A DNA stretch of 64,000 nucleotides, taken from Agroathelia rolfsii. Taxonomy: Eukaryota; Basidiomycota; Agaricomycetes; Amylocorticiales; Amylocorticiaceae. The position numbers were made by a program, and so were the translations under genes. The notes under the pieces are model-generated. The model was not told the DNA's origin. It worked only from the letters and a program-made list of their open reading frames with translations, and searched no databases. Below are positions 11,173-22,292 of the stretch, one piece after another. Within the stretch, counting starts at the first letter, position 1, and each line of letters starts with the position of its first letter. The stretch covers positions 5,642,001-5,706,000 of the forward strand of contig JABRWF010000001.1 in the NCBI GenBank assembly GCA_018343915.1. Reading direction: 5' to 3'.

Positions 11173-12153
11173 ATGTCATCCACGACCACAACAATCCCAT
11201 CTCGTCCGCGTCCGCTTGTGCGCAGACCCACTCCCCACGCCCGATCCACTTCTACCGCATCGCCATCACAAGACAAGGGCTCTCATAAGAGAACGCCCAG
11301 TTTCTCTCATGCGCGCCTGCTCCCAATTCGTGGTGCTCCTGCCACCGGCAATGCCAGCACCGTTTCCCCGGTAGAGCGCCAGACTTGCTCGCCTGCACCT
11401 TCAACATCTTCCAAATCATCCATGGACAGCATTCGTCCGTTACCCCCTCTTCCCAGGGCTTCTTCATCCAAGTCTGCTCTCCCTGCTGGTGATCAGTCGC
11501 CACCCAAAACTAAGCCGCGACCACTCCCCATACGTTTGCCAATCCCTGCTGCACTCTCCGTCGATGTTCAATCAACTGCGGCGATCGAACCCATTAAAAT
11601 CACCCTCCCTACCCCTCTTTCGCTGGAGCAACCACTCGACAAGAGCAAAAAATCCGGTACCTCAAAACGCCAGAGCTCATACCGCTTCCCACCAACACCC
11701 ACTACGCCGCACAGTTTCTCTGAGCAGCGTGAGTCTGCTGTGGCGGTACAGCGCCGACTTGCCAAGCTCACACGCACACTGGGCGAGAACGTCCCAGCTG
11801 AGCTCGTCTCCAATGCTCCAAAGAAACGTGAGCCTGCGGTACCAACTCACCGCAAGACACAGTCCTCGGCAACGGAGAAGAAGAGCCGTAGGCGTAGTAT
11901 CAGCATGAGCCAGACCATGGGTCTCGGCTGGGGTGGTTACCAGGGTATGCCATCACCGTACATGGGTGTAACAGTGGCGGAGGAGGAAGACACTTGTGAT
12001 GAAGCTCTGCCTGCTGCACCACGCCAACACAAACAGCTCTTTGGTCGTGCCATCAAGCCCGCTAAGCAGCAGCGCGAGCCATCCTGGGTCGGCGAATGGA
12101 ACGTACAGGACATCAGCGAAGTTCAAGCTGCGCTGAGAAACCTGCGATTATAA
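11173..12153 (+). CDS. Ser/Thr/Pro-rich hypothetical protein, intronless
   Basis: A single exon of 981 bases encodes 326 residues. The first 190 residues are low-complexity and rich in Ser, Pro, Thr and Arg, likely disordered. About residues 195-215 form a short conserved-looking helix (VQRRLAKLTRTLGENVPAEL), a type of motif shared by many otherwise disordered fungal proteins. A basic patch (KKSRRRSISM) follows, then a Gly/Trp-rich segment (GLGWGGYQGMPSPYMG) and a C-terminal acidic/basic tail ending in ALRNLRL. No enzyme domain or membrane segment is visible. The ATG follows a pyrimidine-rich leader and is the first in frame. Perhaps a regulatory or scaffold protein, but function unknown. Confidence 0.75.
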   Translation: MSSTTTTIPSRPRPLVRRPTPHARSTSTASPSQDKGSHKRTPSFSHARLLPIRGAPATGNASTVSPVERQTCSPAPSTSSKSSMDSIRPLPPLPRASSSKSALPAGDQSPPKTKPRPLPIRLPIPAALSVDVQSTAAIEPIKITLPTPLSLEQPLDKSKKSGTSKRQSSYRFPPTPTTPHSFSEQRESAVAVQRRLAKLTRTLGENVPAELVSNAPKKREPAVPTHRKTQSSATEKKSRRRSISMSQTMGLGWGGYQGMPSPYMGVTVAEEEDTCDEALPAAPRQHKQLFGRAIKPAKQQREPSWVGEWNVQDISEVQAALRNLRL

Positions 12154-13500
12154 AACTTTTACGCTTTTTGCCTTGACATCTGGAAGACTCGAGATGACGC
12201 CGGGCGTCGTCTTTAAATGCTTTATGACCATTAAACGACATCTTACTCACGTTTGGATTGCTTTGTATTTATCTTCTTTCGTGGTGCAAGCATACCGCAC
12301 AGCTCTTACGTTTGCTCATTTCTCATCGTTTTTTTTTGGTCTTTTACTATTTGTGATACCTTCATAATCATCTTCCACATGTACGTCTTATCTGGACTAT
12401 ATACCGATCCATCATTTCTTGTATTGTTTCCTTCACTTCTCCCTGCGTTTTCTTCCATCATTTGGACTATGTATTTCAAAATTTGGCCTTTAGCACACAA
12501 CTTGTACCAATTACTTTACGCTTTTAATCATCCATTCCCACTCTAATAAACCAACTTTTGTCACTCGTTCCAAACTGGCCTGAATACCATACCCTTATGA
12601 GTGAATGCGTACCCCTATATAGGAGGCTGCACAGTAAACGCCCCATAATAGTCTTGGCTATGGTCTTTTGACAAACTCTTTCTTCCGCCTAGTTCGACAA
12701 AACCTATTCATGAGTACGCTCTTATCTTTTCATTACCGGCGTTGAAGCTTGTTTACTATGACGCAGAGTTTTTTTTTTTTTTTTCGGCCCTCTTCCTCGC
12801 TGCGTCAGTTTTGGGGCCGCCAAAAAGCTTCCTCGACCCGGTGATCATTCCTTGATCATGGCTGATCGGTACACACGCGTACGCACAAAGATACCGTTCA
12901 CCTATCTCGATAGATGGAAAACATATCAAGCATACCGCGTAAACTATTTAAGCGTGTCGACAACATCTATTCAAGTATTCATCTAATACTCTATAGTAAC
13001 AATAGCGTCCACCTATACATTAAAGAAAAACGAAACAAAATAGAAAAAAAATTCAAAAATAAAATCCAAATTGTCATGTACAAAATATCGAATTCATCAT
13101 CGTAATCATCGTTGAGTAGTGCGTAGAAAATTAACTAAATATGTCGTAAAAACAAAAACAAAAAAAGATGCAGATAAGATCCAAAATTCGTGCACGGGCG
13201 TCGAGTCCGTAAAAAGAAAAGAAAAAAAAAAAAATCGTACTAGTTTTTTTTCCCCCACGACCTCTTGTTGCTGATACAAGCATTACTCGTTTTAATATCC
13301 GAGTCGACACCGGTCTTCCCTAGGAGCGAAACAGGGGGTCCAAGGTCCGGGCAGAAAGGGGAGGCAAAAGGATTATGCATAGCATATCGCAAATACTATC
13401 TCCACATTCGGAATCTCTCCACAGCATCAAAAGAAGGAATCAGCCCATCCAGTAGGTCGGCCAGCTCGAGCCGTGGTCAATATATATATATCAAACCGAC
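12154..13500. other. intergenic region between convergent genes
   Basis: The shared 3' region of the plus-strand Ser/Pro-rich gene and the minus-strand transporter. It contains T/A homopolymers (T18 at about 12767, A12 near 13223) and a strongly A-rich block at 13020-13060. Open frames here (for example 12253-12546) are low-complexity hydrophobic and have no homology I recognise. No RNA gene seen. Confidence 0.45.
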
Positions 13501-15933
13501 TCAGAACCGACCACGGAGCCCCTTGAGCTGCAAACACCGCGCGACAAACATCATGACGACGCCGAAGAGCACGATGCTACCGGACCACCAGCTGGCGTTG
13601 CGATAGCCTTGGACGGTATTCCCACTATCGGCACTGCTGTTGATGAGCGCACCTGAGATGGGCGTGCCGAAGAGGATGCCGACCGACATGGCGCTGCCCA
13701 GGTAGCCGACCCGCTTGCCGACCTCGTTCATGGACCCGAACTTCATGGCTGGGATGGGTAGTTGGCCGGTGAACACACCAGAGGTAAACCTGGGTTCAAG
13801 ACGGAGAAAGGGTTAGTATCTCGGCAAACGATTCGGTAAACACTCAATGAATGCGCGCGCACCCATAGAGGATTGAGAAGATAATGAAGCCCGGGGTGCC
13901 TTGCACATATGACCAGCAGTAGATCAAGACGACAGTCAGGGTGGTTGCGGGGACCATGATGTTGATCGGACCTATCAGGGACCGAGTGGAGATTGCGAAA
14001 ACAAGAAAGAAAAAAACATGTGAGCGGCGTGCGCATGATCAACGGCTGTCCGCCCAAGAGAGTTAATTATGGCTCACCGATTTTATCAGATAGAGTGCCA
14101 CCGAAGATGCGCCCCACTCCGGATGAGACATTTGATATAGCGACGAGATAGAATGCTAATGATTCATTCATGCCTCGTGTGATAGCAGAAAGGTCTAGGA
14201 ACGTGAGGACTGCTGGGGGTTTGAGTAGCTGAAAAAAGCCATCTTTAAAAAAATACATCCATACCTGTGTAAATTCCTAACCAGATTAATATCGTCGACA
14301 CAGCATACACCGAAAATGGGAAATTCTGGGTGAAAATATCCAGGCTGAAGAGCCCGTACAGAATACGACCATCCGAAGGTGGAGGAGGAAATCGACGTCT
14401 TAGTACCTAATAGACAGAATGAGCAACGTTGCAGCAGGGGCTTTATTAACGCCATACTATGTTGGCGATTATGAGAAAAGCAAGCAATATGAGGCCTGTG
14501 ATTCTCATTGTCCATTGATATCTGGTGTACCAGAGAGTCAGTTGGGAAAAACCAATATTGAAGAAATGTACAACGTACCCAACAACGGGGAGCAGATTCT
14601 TGACTACAATAGGAATGATAGTTCCGCCAAGCGAGGAGCCGAGTGAGACAAATCCCATAGCAAAGCTAAATAGGGTAAAAAGACAAATAGGCGTTGAGTA
14701 AGAATACCAATATACGAACAGAACCGGTGAACTCACCCTCGTCTTTTCGCAAACCAGTGCGAAACCACGCTGAGAGATGGGCTGAAGATGAATCCACACC
14801 CAATCTATTGGGCGCGCATTTGTGTCAGTGAAAACCTTTACATGTTCAAAGAAGATAGAACATACGCCAACGGCCAGGCCTTGACACAGCACAAACTGCC
14901 AGTACTCGGAGCATTGGCCCGCCAGAATAGTGGCTGCAACTAGTAGTGCGCTTCCGCAGAGCAAGGACATGTTCAGGTAGCCATAGTCGAATAAACGACC
15001 GGCCAGCACGCCTGGAGCAAAGACAAATGCAAACTGTATTTTTTGGTACATTCATGGTTAATCGGGAGGGCTGAGATTTGGTAGAACGAGGAAATTGCGT
15101 GCCTGTATTGAGCCAATCCATGCACTAAAAGTGAGAAAGAATGAGATGGATGAGAAATTGAAAGAGCTAGCAAAGATGCGTACATGTCGTCGCTCGATCG
15201 TGTCTTGAGCAGCGTCTCTTCATAGTAAGTTTGAAAGACCTAGGGTAGAAAGATTCAATTGGCTGTTATTCGAGGATGCCAAGACAATATCACATTACGT
15301 ACACCCCATGCTGTTACATAGCCTGCAATACATTCAACGGCCAAAGGAAAAAACACCATTAGTCCCAAAAGCACACTGGCAACACGGCCATAAATCGGTC
15401 AATATCGTACCAAACCTATAGAGGACGATCAGAATGTGGATAGATATGCACTAGAAGGAATGATGGGACGTACGTTACGAAGCAACCAAGACAGGACTAG
15501 GTGCGGCAGCAACATGTATGGAGTACCCCAAGAGACAAGGATGAGAGGACTGTAGCATGGATAGGCAGAAAAGGAAAAAAGGACATGTCGTACATACCCC
15601 CAGGATGATAAGCCATGCACGCAAGCCGCCATCGGGAGGCGGACCTGGACCATTGTCTGCTGCTGGCTTCTCCACTACAACCGGCGAGCGGCGCGAGGCA
15701 GGGTCGGTTGGGGAGCGGGACGGGCCCGAAGACCTTGTTGCGTCCGCCGCCGCCGCCGTGGTTGTCTCCGCCGCATGGCCGCAGTAGCCGTAATAGCGAG
15801 CGTCAGCGTCGCCGTCATCCATGGTTGCGTCGTCCTCGGTCTGCGTCTGAGAGAGCTTCTCACTTGCCAGGGAGCGGGTCGGTTGATGGCGAGAGGACTG
15901 GGGACGATAGGGATCAGAACCAGGAGCGGGCAT
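13501..15933 (-). CDS. MFS transporter, monocarboxylate-transporter-like (copy 1)
   Basis: Fourteen exons on the minus strand: 15933-15598, 15549-15527, 15415-15411, 15322-15303, 15239-15184, 15124-15103, 15033-14866, 14804-14737, 14665-14579, 14521-14458, 14406-14265, 14212-14078, 13971-13863, 13789-13501. They sum to 1,524 bases, encoding 507 residues. The N-terminus is a soluble, low-complexity tail of about 100 residues ending in PPDGGLRAW, the family signature before helix 1. Other landmarks are GYVTAWGVFQTYYEE, GRLFDYGY, VSHWFAKRRG and GFVSLGSSLGG in the first half, and GVGRIFGG in the second. About 12 membrane helices are expected. The family moves monocarboxylates or related small acids with protons across the plasma membrane. 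Exon 3 is only 5 nt; intron 6 has a GC donor. The paralogue next door (17092-19240) has the same exon pattern. Confidence 0.88.
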
Positions 15934-17091
15934 GATGGAGAGAGGCCAAGACGACGGGGGAAGGGAAGGAGGGGGGTGGGGTGGGGGAGCAGTAATTGAA
16001 GGGGGATCAGGAAGACTGCTGACAGTCGTGCCGAGAGAGATACATACATATTATTACAGATGCCTGAGAAAGGGCGGGGCTGACATGTTTTTCTCATGAC
16101 GGCGAGGGGGAGACGAAGGCCCCTTGGTAGTAGGGGCTTTAGGATTAAGCGTATCGCCGCGCCGGTAAACATGAGCAGGCCAAGTCGACATTAGGCCAGG
16201 CAGAGACGAGAATAACGAGCAGAATAATGATAATAATGATAATACGACAAGATGATGATGATGATGATGATGATGAGCAGTTATATGGCAGTTGGCGGTG
16301 TTAGTAACCGTTGCCGGTGTTTATCGAGCTGCAGTGTCTTGTCCCTGCAGAGTCCCTGCCCACGTCTGGCCTCAGGCTCGACGGGTATGGCTCACGACCA
16401 CATACACACACGTACTCTGGACTACATGCAGGGCTGGCTGGCTGGCTGGTAGGTAGGACTGGGCTGGGCTAGGCTGGGCTAATACACTGGCATGCAGACT
16501 GGTCACCTCGCACCCCCTTCTGGAATTACAGTCCACAGCCGTTGGGTTTCAACGAGGCATCCGAATAAACGCACAGCGCACACCTACCCCCTTTCGATCA
16601 TTGTCATCTGATGTCCCCTTGAGCATCAGCAGGCATATTGTGTGTAACTCGAGGTCAAAAAATACCGAAAAAGAAAATAAAGGGGAAAGCATCTATCTAG
16701 CCGCCGGCGAGCCACAGGGACGCCGGGGATATGTACGCTAGTGTTTATAGACACCGAGCAGCGGATGCAGCCGGCAAATTCACACCCGGTCAATAAATTC
16801 AAATTAAATTCAAAAATAAATTCAAGCAACAACAAATTGACGTTCGTTTACTCGTGCATGAAGGGTATCATAATCCCCCCCTCTTCTACATCCAAATCCG
16901 TCATCTATCTCCCGTCATCAAGCACCCTCGAGCTATCCGACAAACGGCGCGGCCCGCCAGTCCCACTGACACTCTCACTTCCTTGATAGGCACCAACAAT
17001 ACTGAAACACATACACACGTACACACATGCGCAATGCGGTCCGAGGAACAACCAGCGAGTATATGATATGATAGGCCTTTTTTCTTCCCCT
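15934..17091. repeat. intergenic region with simple repeats
   Basis: The 5' flank of transporter copy 1 and 3' flank of copy 2. It contains a (TGA)n microsatellite at about 16249-16275, (GGCT)n-like repeats at 16435-16480 and a CA-rich stretch near 16405. Antisense open frames in the GC-rich 15675-16170 part mirror the transporter N-terminus. No independent gene seen. Confidence 0.5.
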
Positions 17092-19240
17092 TTAGAACCT
17101 ACCCCGGAAACCACCCAGCTTCAATCTACGCGCGATAAGCATGATGATCACGCCCACAAGAACGACACTGCCAGACCACCAGCCCGCGTTCTTGTAACCC
17201 GCAATGGCATTCGTCCCCTCGCGCCGAATAATCGCGCCCGAGATCGGCGTGCCGCAGAGGACGCCGAGCGCCATGACCGTACTGCTGTACCCGATCCGCT
17301 TGCCTACGCCTGAGATTGGGCCCATGCGCATGACAGGAATCGGCAATTGACCGGTGAATACGCCAGAAGTGAATCTGTAAAGTGATTTTTCGTTTTTTAT
17401 TTTTATTTTTTTTTATTTTTTTAAAAACAAGGATGTGATGAAACGAAACAAAAAAAGCTAACCCATATAAGATGGCAAAGATAATAAAACCACCGATGCC
17501 TCTGACGAATGGCCAGCAGTAGATCAAGATGACCGTACACGTGGTCAATGGTGCCATAATGTTAATCGGGCCTGTTTGTTGTCATTGATAATAATCGTCC
17601 GTTAGAGAAGGCTTGGCAACGCGGGGTAGCGAACAAGCACTCGCCTATTTTGTCGGACATGACTCCGGCACAAATACGTCCGGCACCGGACGCTAGGTTC
17701 GCAATAGCTACCAGGTAGAACGCCAGATTTTTGTCCAAGCCTCGGGCAATAGCGGAGAGGTCGAGGAAGGTGAGCGCTGTCGACGTCCGTCAATAGTAGT
17801 TCAGGATCAGGTGCACCCCCAAAACGCACCGGTGTACATGCCAAGCCAGACAAAGATGGTGGAGAGCACGTATACAGAGTAGGGCAGATTCGTTGTGAAC
17901 ACTTCAAGCGTGAGTAGCCCGGATAGAATACGGCCATCCGAGGGTGGCGCTGGCAAGCGGCGTCTGCAAACCTGTAATTCTTTTTCAGTAATTACATGGC
18001 ACTCGTAGCAACACCCATATTTACCAGGTTCGAGAAAGACAAGAGACCGAGGAGAATGAAACCTAGGATACGCATAGTCCATTTGTATCTACAGCCGATG
18101 ATGAGATTGAGAACATAAATTGTAAAGGGTGACGTGGCTGAGTTACCCTACTGCAGGAAGAAGATTTTTGACGACAATGGGGATGACAGCACCTCCCAGT
18201 GAGGAGCCAAACGAGACAAAACCCATGGCAAAGCTGGTGTAATGCATTAATCAGTAGATGGTCCATCGAGAGACTCAAACCACCCACCCTCGTCTTTTGG
18301 CAAACCAATGAGATATGACCGTGATACTAGGACTCCACACGAATCCACAGCCAATCTAGACATGCAATGCACCTCATCAAACCACCGCATCGCATATAGG
18401 CTTAGGCAGTCACTTACACCAATCGCCAGGCCTTGACACAGAACAAACTGCCAGTACTCATAGCATTCGGCAGCTAAAATAGTCGCCACGACGACTAGAA
18501 TCGTACCGCCGAATAGCTCATGATTAAAGTAACCATAGTCAAACAGACGACCGGCGATGACACCCGGGAAAAAGACGAAAGCGAACTTTAAGGCAATGAA
18601 CAATCTGGGGACCGAAAATGAAAACGCCGATTCTTCACACCTGTATGGACCCGATCCAAGCGCTAAAAGTAAACTTGATTAGCTGTGATGTTTCCAATCG
18701 TTGGGGAAACATGGCGTACATATTATCTTGCGGCTCATTCTTGAGTAGAGTCTCTTCGTAATAAGTCTGGAAGACCTGTATATCGGAGAATGGCGTTAAC
18801 GACACATGTTAAACTCTTATCAAATGTGCGAGCTTACACCCCATGCTGTTACGTAGCCTGTGGTAAACGTAAAGTTAATTCCTCTGCATGCTATTGCTGG
18901 AGGGTCAAAATACTGTACCGAAACTGCAAAAGTAACCCCATCAGTGAAACTACATCAAGCAAATTATTGTTTTGGCTCACGTTGAAAAGCAAACGACGCT
19001 AGACTGTATAATATTGTCAGCAAACAAACCATAATGACCAACCGAAAGACGTACACCCAAGACGACGAGCCAGGCGCGTAGGCCACCGTCAGGAGGGGGA
19101 CTTGGTGCTGTCGTAGCAGGTGGGGCAGCCTGCTTCTCCAGCGGGACGGGCGACGCCAGCGCGGTTGAGCGTTCGGCTGAGCCGGTATCGGCCTTCTCGA
19201 GCTCGCGGGAGGCGGCGTCTGTTTCGTGCGATGCGGCCAT
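17092..19240 (-). CDS. MFS transporter, monocarboxylate-transporter-like (copy 2)
   Basis: Fourteen exons on the minus strand: 19240-19055, 19003-18981, 18923-18919, 18857-18838, 18775-18720, 18662-18641, 18585-18418, 18355-18288, 18233-18147, 18088-18025, 17971-17830, 17776-17645, 17571-17463, 17374-17092. They sum to 1,365 bases, encoding 454 residues. Landmarks match copy 1: PPDGGLRAWLVVLG, GYVTAWG, GRLFDYGYFN, ISHWFAKRRG, TFLDLSAIARG, and a C-terminus ending GGFRGRF. Exons 2-11 and 13 have exactly the same lengths as in copy 1, including the 5-nt exon 3, so the pair is a tandem duplication. The soluble N-terminal tail is about 50 residues shorter. Intron 12 begins with GC (ATAG/GCGAGT). 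Intron 13 carries a T/A-rich tract. Substrate not predictable from sequence. Confidence 0.88.
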
Positions 19241-20360
19241 GGTGAGAGACTAAACGACGAGTAGCCCTAGGAGTTATTGAGATGGCCAACGAAGAAAGAG
19301 TGCCGTGGACGCCATGCGTTGCGGAGGCGGGCTGGACTATATCGCGATGTAGTCCATGGATTGCATTCCATGGGACTGTCCTGTTGTTTCGTGCATCCTT
19401 CGGCCATCGCCTCCCTGACCGAGGTTCTCCTGATGCCTGTATCACGTCCTGTTCGGCAAGGCCCTAATATTGGTACTTGATTATCAGACGGGTTAATTTT
19501 GAAGCAAGATTGTAACCACAGACCTCTCTCAGCGTACTATACTTACTGCACTCTGCACTTTTTCAACTGGGAGAGTGATTAGTACTAGTAGTAGAAAGGA
19601 CAAGGAAGACGATGACGCCGGCCCGGTCGCGGCCACCCATGCACCTATGTCCGAGCCACCCGGCCGGCGGGTTTCCAATCAACTCATGAATATGTGGAGA
19701 ATACCCATGGCATTTTCAGTGTATTTATCTAGTAGTATACTCACCTTGGATTTCCTGGATAGCGTTGCCGATAGGCAGCATGGTATATTACTATTAAAAG
19801 CACAATCTGTGGAATAATATCAGCATTGATAAGCCAGGCACTGGTCCATGGGCCATGGCACGCTAGCAGATTTAAACGTCATTTGCAGAGCCGACCACAT
19901 GCGCTATAATAGTAATGCGAACTTTCCTTACGTTGAAAAAAAAAAAAATCTCCCAGGAAGCATGCATATCCATCTGTGATACAATTCAATCATATAGTTT
20001 ACCCCTAATGGCAGTTGATATTCGTCACCGTCGATCCAGCACTCGGAGAATGTTCGACGAGGTTTGATACATGCACTGGCACCATCTTGATTGGGCACAA
20101 AAGGTTGAACTCATAGCTCAGTGGATAGTTTCGGACGTTACTGAGTTCAGAATGGTGCAACTGGGGAATACCACTCAAGGTATTTACACGCATCATAAAT
20201 AATACATACTTCCAAGGAAATTGACGCGTGGCAAAGAGAGTTCTTTACCTGTTGGCATAAGAAATCTAGCTCTACCACCTACGGTTGTACGCGCACCGTT
20301 TGCATGCCAAGGTTTGACAGTTCAAGTAACGCTGCTTAGTAGATATTATAAGCAGACGAT
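19241..20360. other. intergenic region
   Basis: Upstream region of transporter copy 2 and 3' flank of the RBR pseudogene. It contains an A13 run near 19937 and a mixed AT-rich block at 19690-19960. I see no coding exon or repeat. Confidence 0.45.
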
Positions 20361-21733
20361 CTAGAATGAAACATATATCCAATATACCATCATGAATAAT
20401 GGAAGGCGATCCCTACATTCCTCGCATCGTCCTCCACCACGTCTGTATGTCCAACTGTGATCATTACACTCATGATTATACCTAATCTCTTCTACCCGGC
20501 GTTGAACGCGTTGGGTATGAACATCAGGAGCTACCAACGCTGCCCCCTCGCCAAGCTCTTTCCTCACCCGCCGCTCCGCGTCAAGAATAATTCGATGTTC
20601 ATCCCACTGAGCGCAACGACATGTCTTCCAGCGTGCTGCACAAAGATAGCAAAAGTGGCTGCCGCATCGGCAAGTGATATGATTACATCCTTGTTGTAAC
20701 TCAACAATCGAATTGCATTCTGGACAGGTCTGCCACTGTTGCTCCCTTGCCAACTCCTTCAAAACTAGGATATCCGCATTTTCTGTACATCCATCATTGC
20801 CGTGCGGGCCTGCCTTGCATCCCGAGCACACATTTGTTCCGCAGTCGTAGCATGTGATGACCTGCCTTTCTTGCTCGGAATGGCTAGATCCAAGGAATTT
20901 GGAGCACGTGGGGATTCACGCAATGCAACCGATCGCTTGCAGGTGTGCAAAACTCATGCGATTTAACTTCGAATTGGGTTTACAGTGCCAATGGAATATA
21001 TGGAAGAAAGCGCGATACAGGCAGATCTTGCCTGCAGCAGAGGACAGGAAAGAGCGTCTCATCTTGGGTTGGGGCGCGAACCAAGTCGACCAAGCAGCTT
21101 CTGCAGTACGCATGGCCACATTCTGCATAAAAACCTTTGCTATTGATAGAATCACCACATACGATACATTCGGTAGCTCGACTGCTGCTGGCAGTGGGTG
21201 GGTTGGTACTGGTGGTGGCGTTAAAGGGCATAGAAGCCTCCGCTTGGACAGGGGGGTCAGACCCTTCGGCTTTGGGCGGGCTGGTGCATAAAATCAGAAA
21301 TCAGTACAATATACTGAAATTGCCCACTTGATAGGAATAAGTCCGCTTTCAAGCCATTTGTGATCATCAGTAAGTGTAGGCAGGAGTTGATTCCGTTCCA
21401 AGGCTCGTGCTGCGTTGCAGTTATCCGCCGGGCCCTATCCAGACGCGCAAAGGTTTCAATCAAGGCAATATCAGCGTTAATAGCCTGTTGAAAACTCAAG
21501 GCTATCCTACGACCCTCCAGAGACGATAGTAAAAGACAAAGGTTTTCTGCTTGACATTTAAGCGCAAGCTGTTCGTCAGGAAGAGTAGTATCAGCTCGAG
21601 CTTTGCCGGGATATGCCGTTTGTAGCACATGTATATCTTCGAGGGCAAAGCGTATGGATAACAGGACCAAGTCCAAGTCATCGTCAAGAGGGGGGGAGAG
21701 AATAATGCATCGGAAAGCAAAATGGCGAGCCAA
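20361..21733 (-). pseudogene. RBR-type (RING-IBR-RING) ubiquitin ligase, disrupted
   Basis: On the minus strand an N-terminal helical region (about 21733-21420, including LPDEQLALKCQAENLCLLL) is typical of Agaricomycete RBR proteins. It precedes RING1 (ECIVCGDSI, then ECGHAYCRSCL and a CC pair, 21190-21060), an IBR domain (HCVNP, CSKFLG, VITCYDCGTNVCSGC, 20930-20790) and RING2 (CPECNSIVELQQGCNHITC with FCYLC and the catalytic-type Cys region, 20740-20620). Two lesions are visible. A TAA (20980-20982) sits where relatives continue PLAL-QTQFE, consistent with CAA to TAA. A one-base gain in a run of four G's (20910-20913, plus strand) breaks the frame between HCVNP and TCSKFLG. The C-terminus also diverges after EECRDRLPLF. 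Without these lesions it would transfer ubiquitin through a RING2 cysteine thioester. The intron near 21290-21420 is not resolved. Confidence 0.72.
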
Positions 21734-21952
21734 GGTCTATTCAGATTCTGGTATTTGGGCTATGATAGTCGGATTGAGTAGTGTAAGTTTGGTATTTATG
21801 GCAGTTTGAAGAGAATGATAAACGAAAATGGCCGATTCTCAGCCTAAACATAAGCTCTAGCTTGGAATCGTTATCAGCCTTTAGAATCGAAAAGACTAAG
21901 CCCATTCGCAACTTCAAGTTCTTTCATGATTGAGAGTTCAAGTGGCTGCTGA

Positions 21953-22111
21953 TACAAGGCAGAGCTTCAATATAGCCGCCGATGTGGACAGGTCTTTGGC
22001 ATCAATTACGCAAAGATAGTTGACTCATGGTTCGAATTGTCATTGCGTCATGCCTCTATGATTTGTCCGTTTTGTCGCAAACTTGCCATTTACGGGACAC
22101 ATCATATCTGA
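21953..22111 (+). pseudogene. RING/zinc-finger-like fragment
   Basis: An open frame ending at TGA 22109-22111 contains RRCGQVFGINYAKIVDSWF and, 18 residues later, MICPFCRKLA. The pattern CG-x-VFG ... W ... CPFC resembles the second half of a RING-H2 finger whose histidine and N-terminal cysteines are missing. No start or upstream exon was found. It lies just upstream of the RBR pseudogene but on the other strand. Could be a chance match. Confidence 0.3.
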
Positions 22112-22292
22112 AAATGCGCTATTTCATCAGCCAAAATACCATCACGTGACTCATGCAGTTCTCTGCTACTAGGTCTCCGTTCCTGACTAGACCCATTCGA
22201 CCTCTTCAAGTCATCTCTACTTTCTGTTCTTGTAATATTATCTGGAATACACATATATCCTAGTTCTTCATTGGCTTCTTACTACTTTGCCA

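Noticed and set aside
12900..13105. Small Lys/Asn-rich open frame
   Set aside because: Composition follows an A-rich intergenic tract; no splice or homology support.
14446..15051. Long minus-strand frame that could be read as a separate membrane protein
   Set aside because: It runs through introns of MFS copy 1; the spliced model matches the family and its paralogue exactly.
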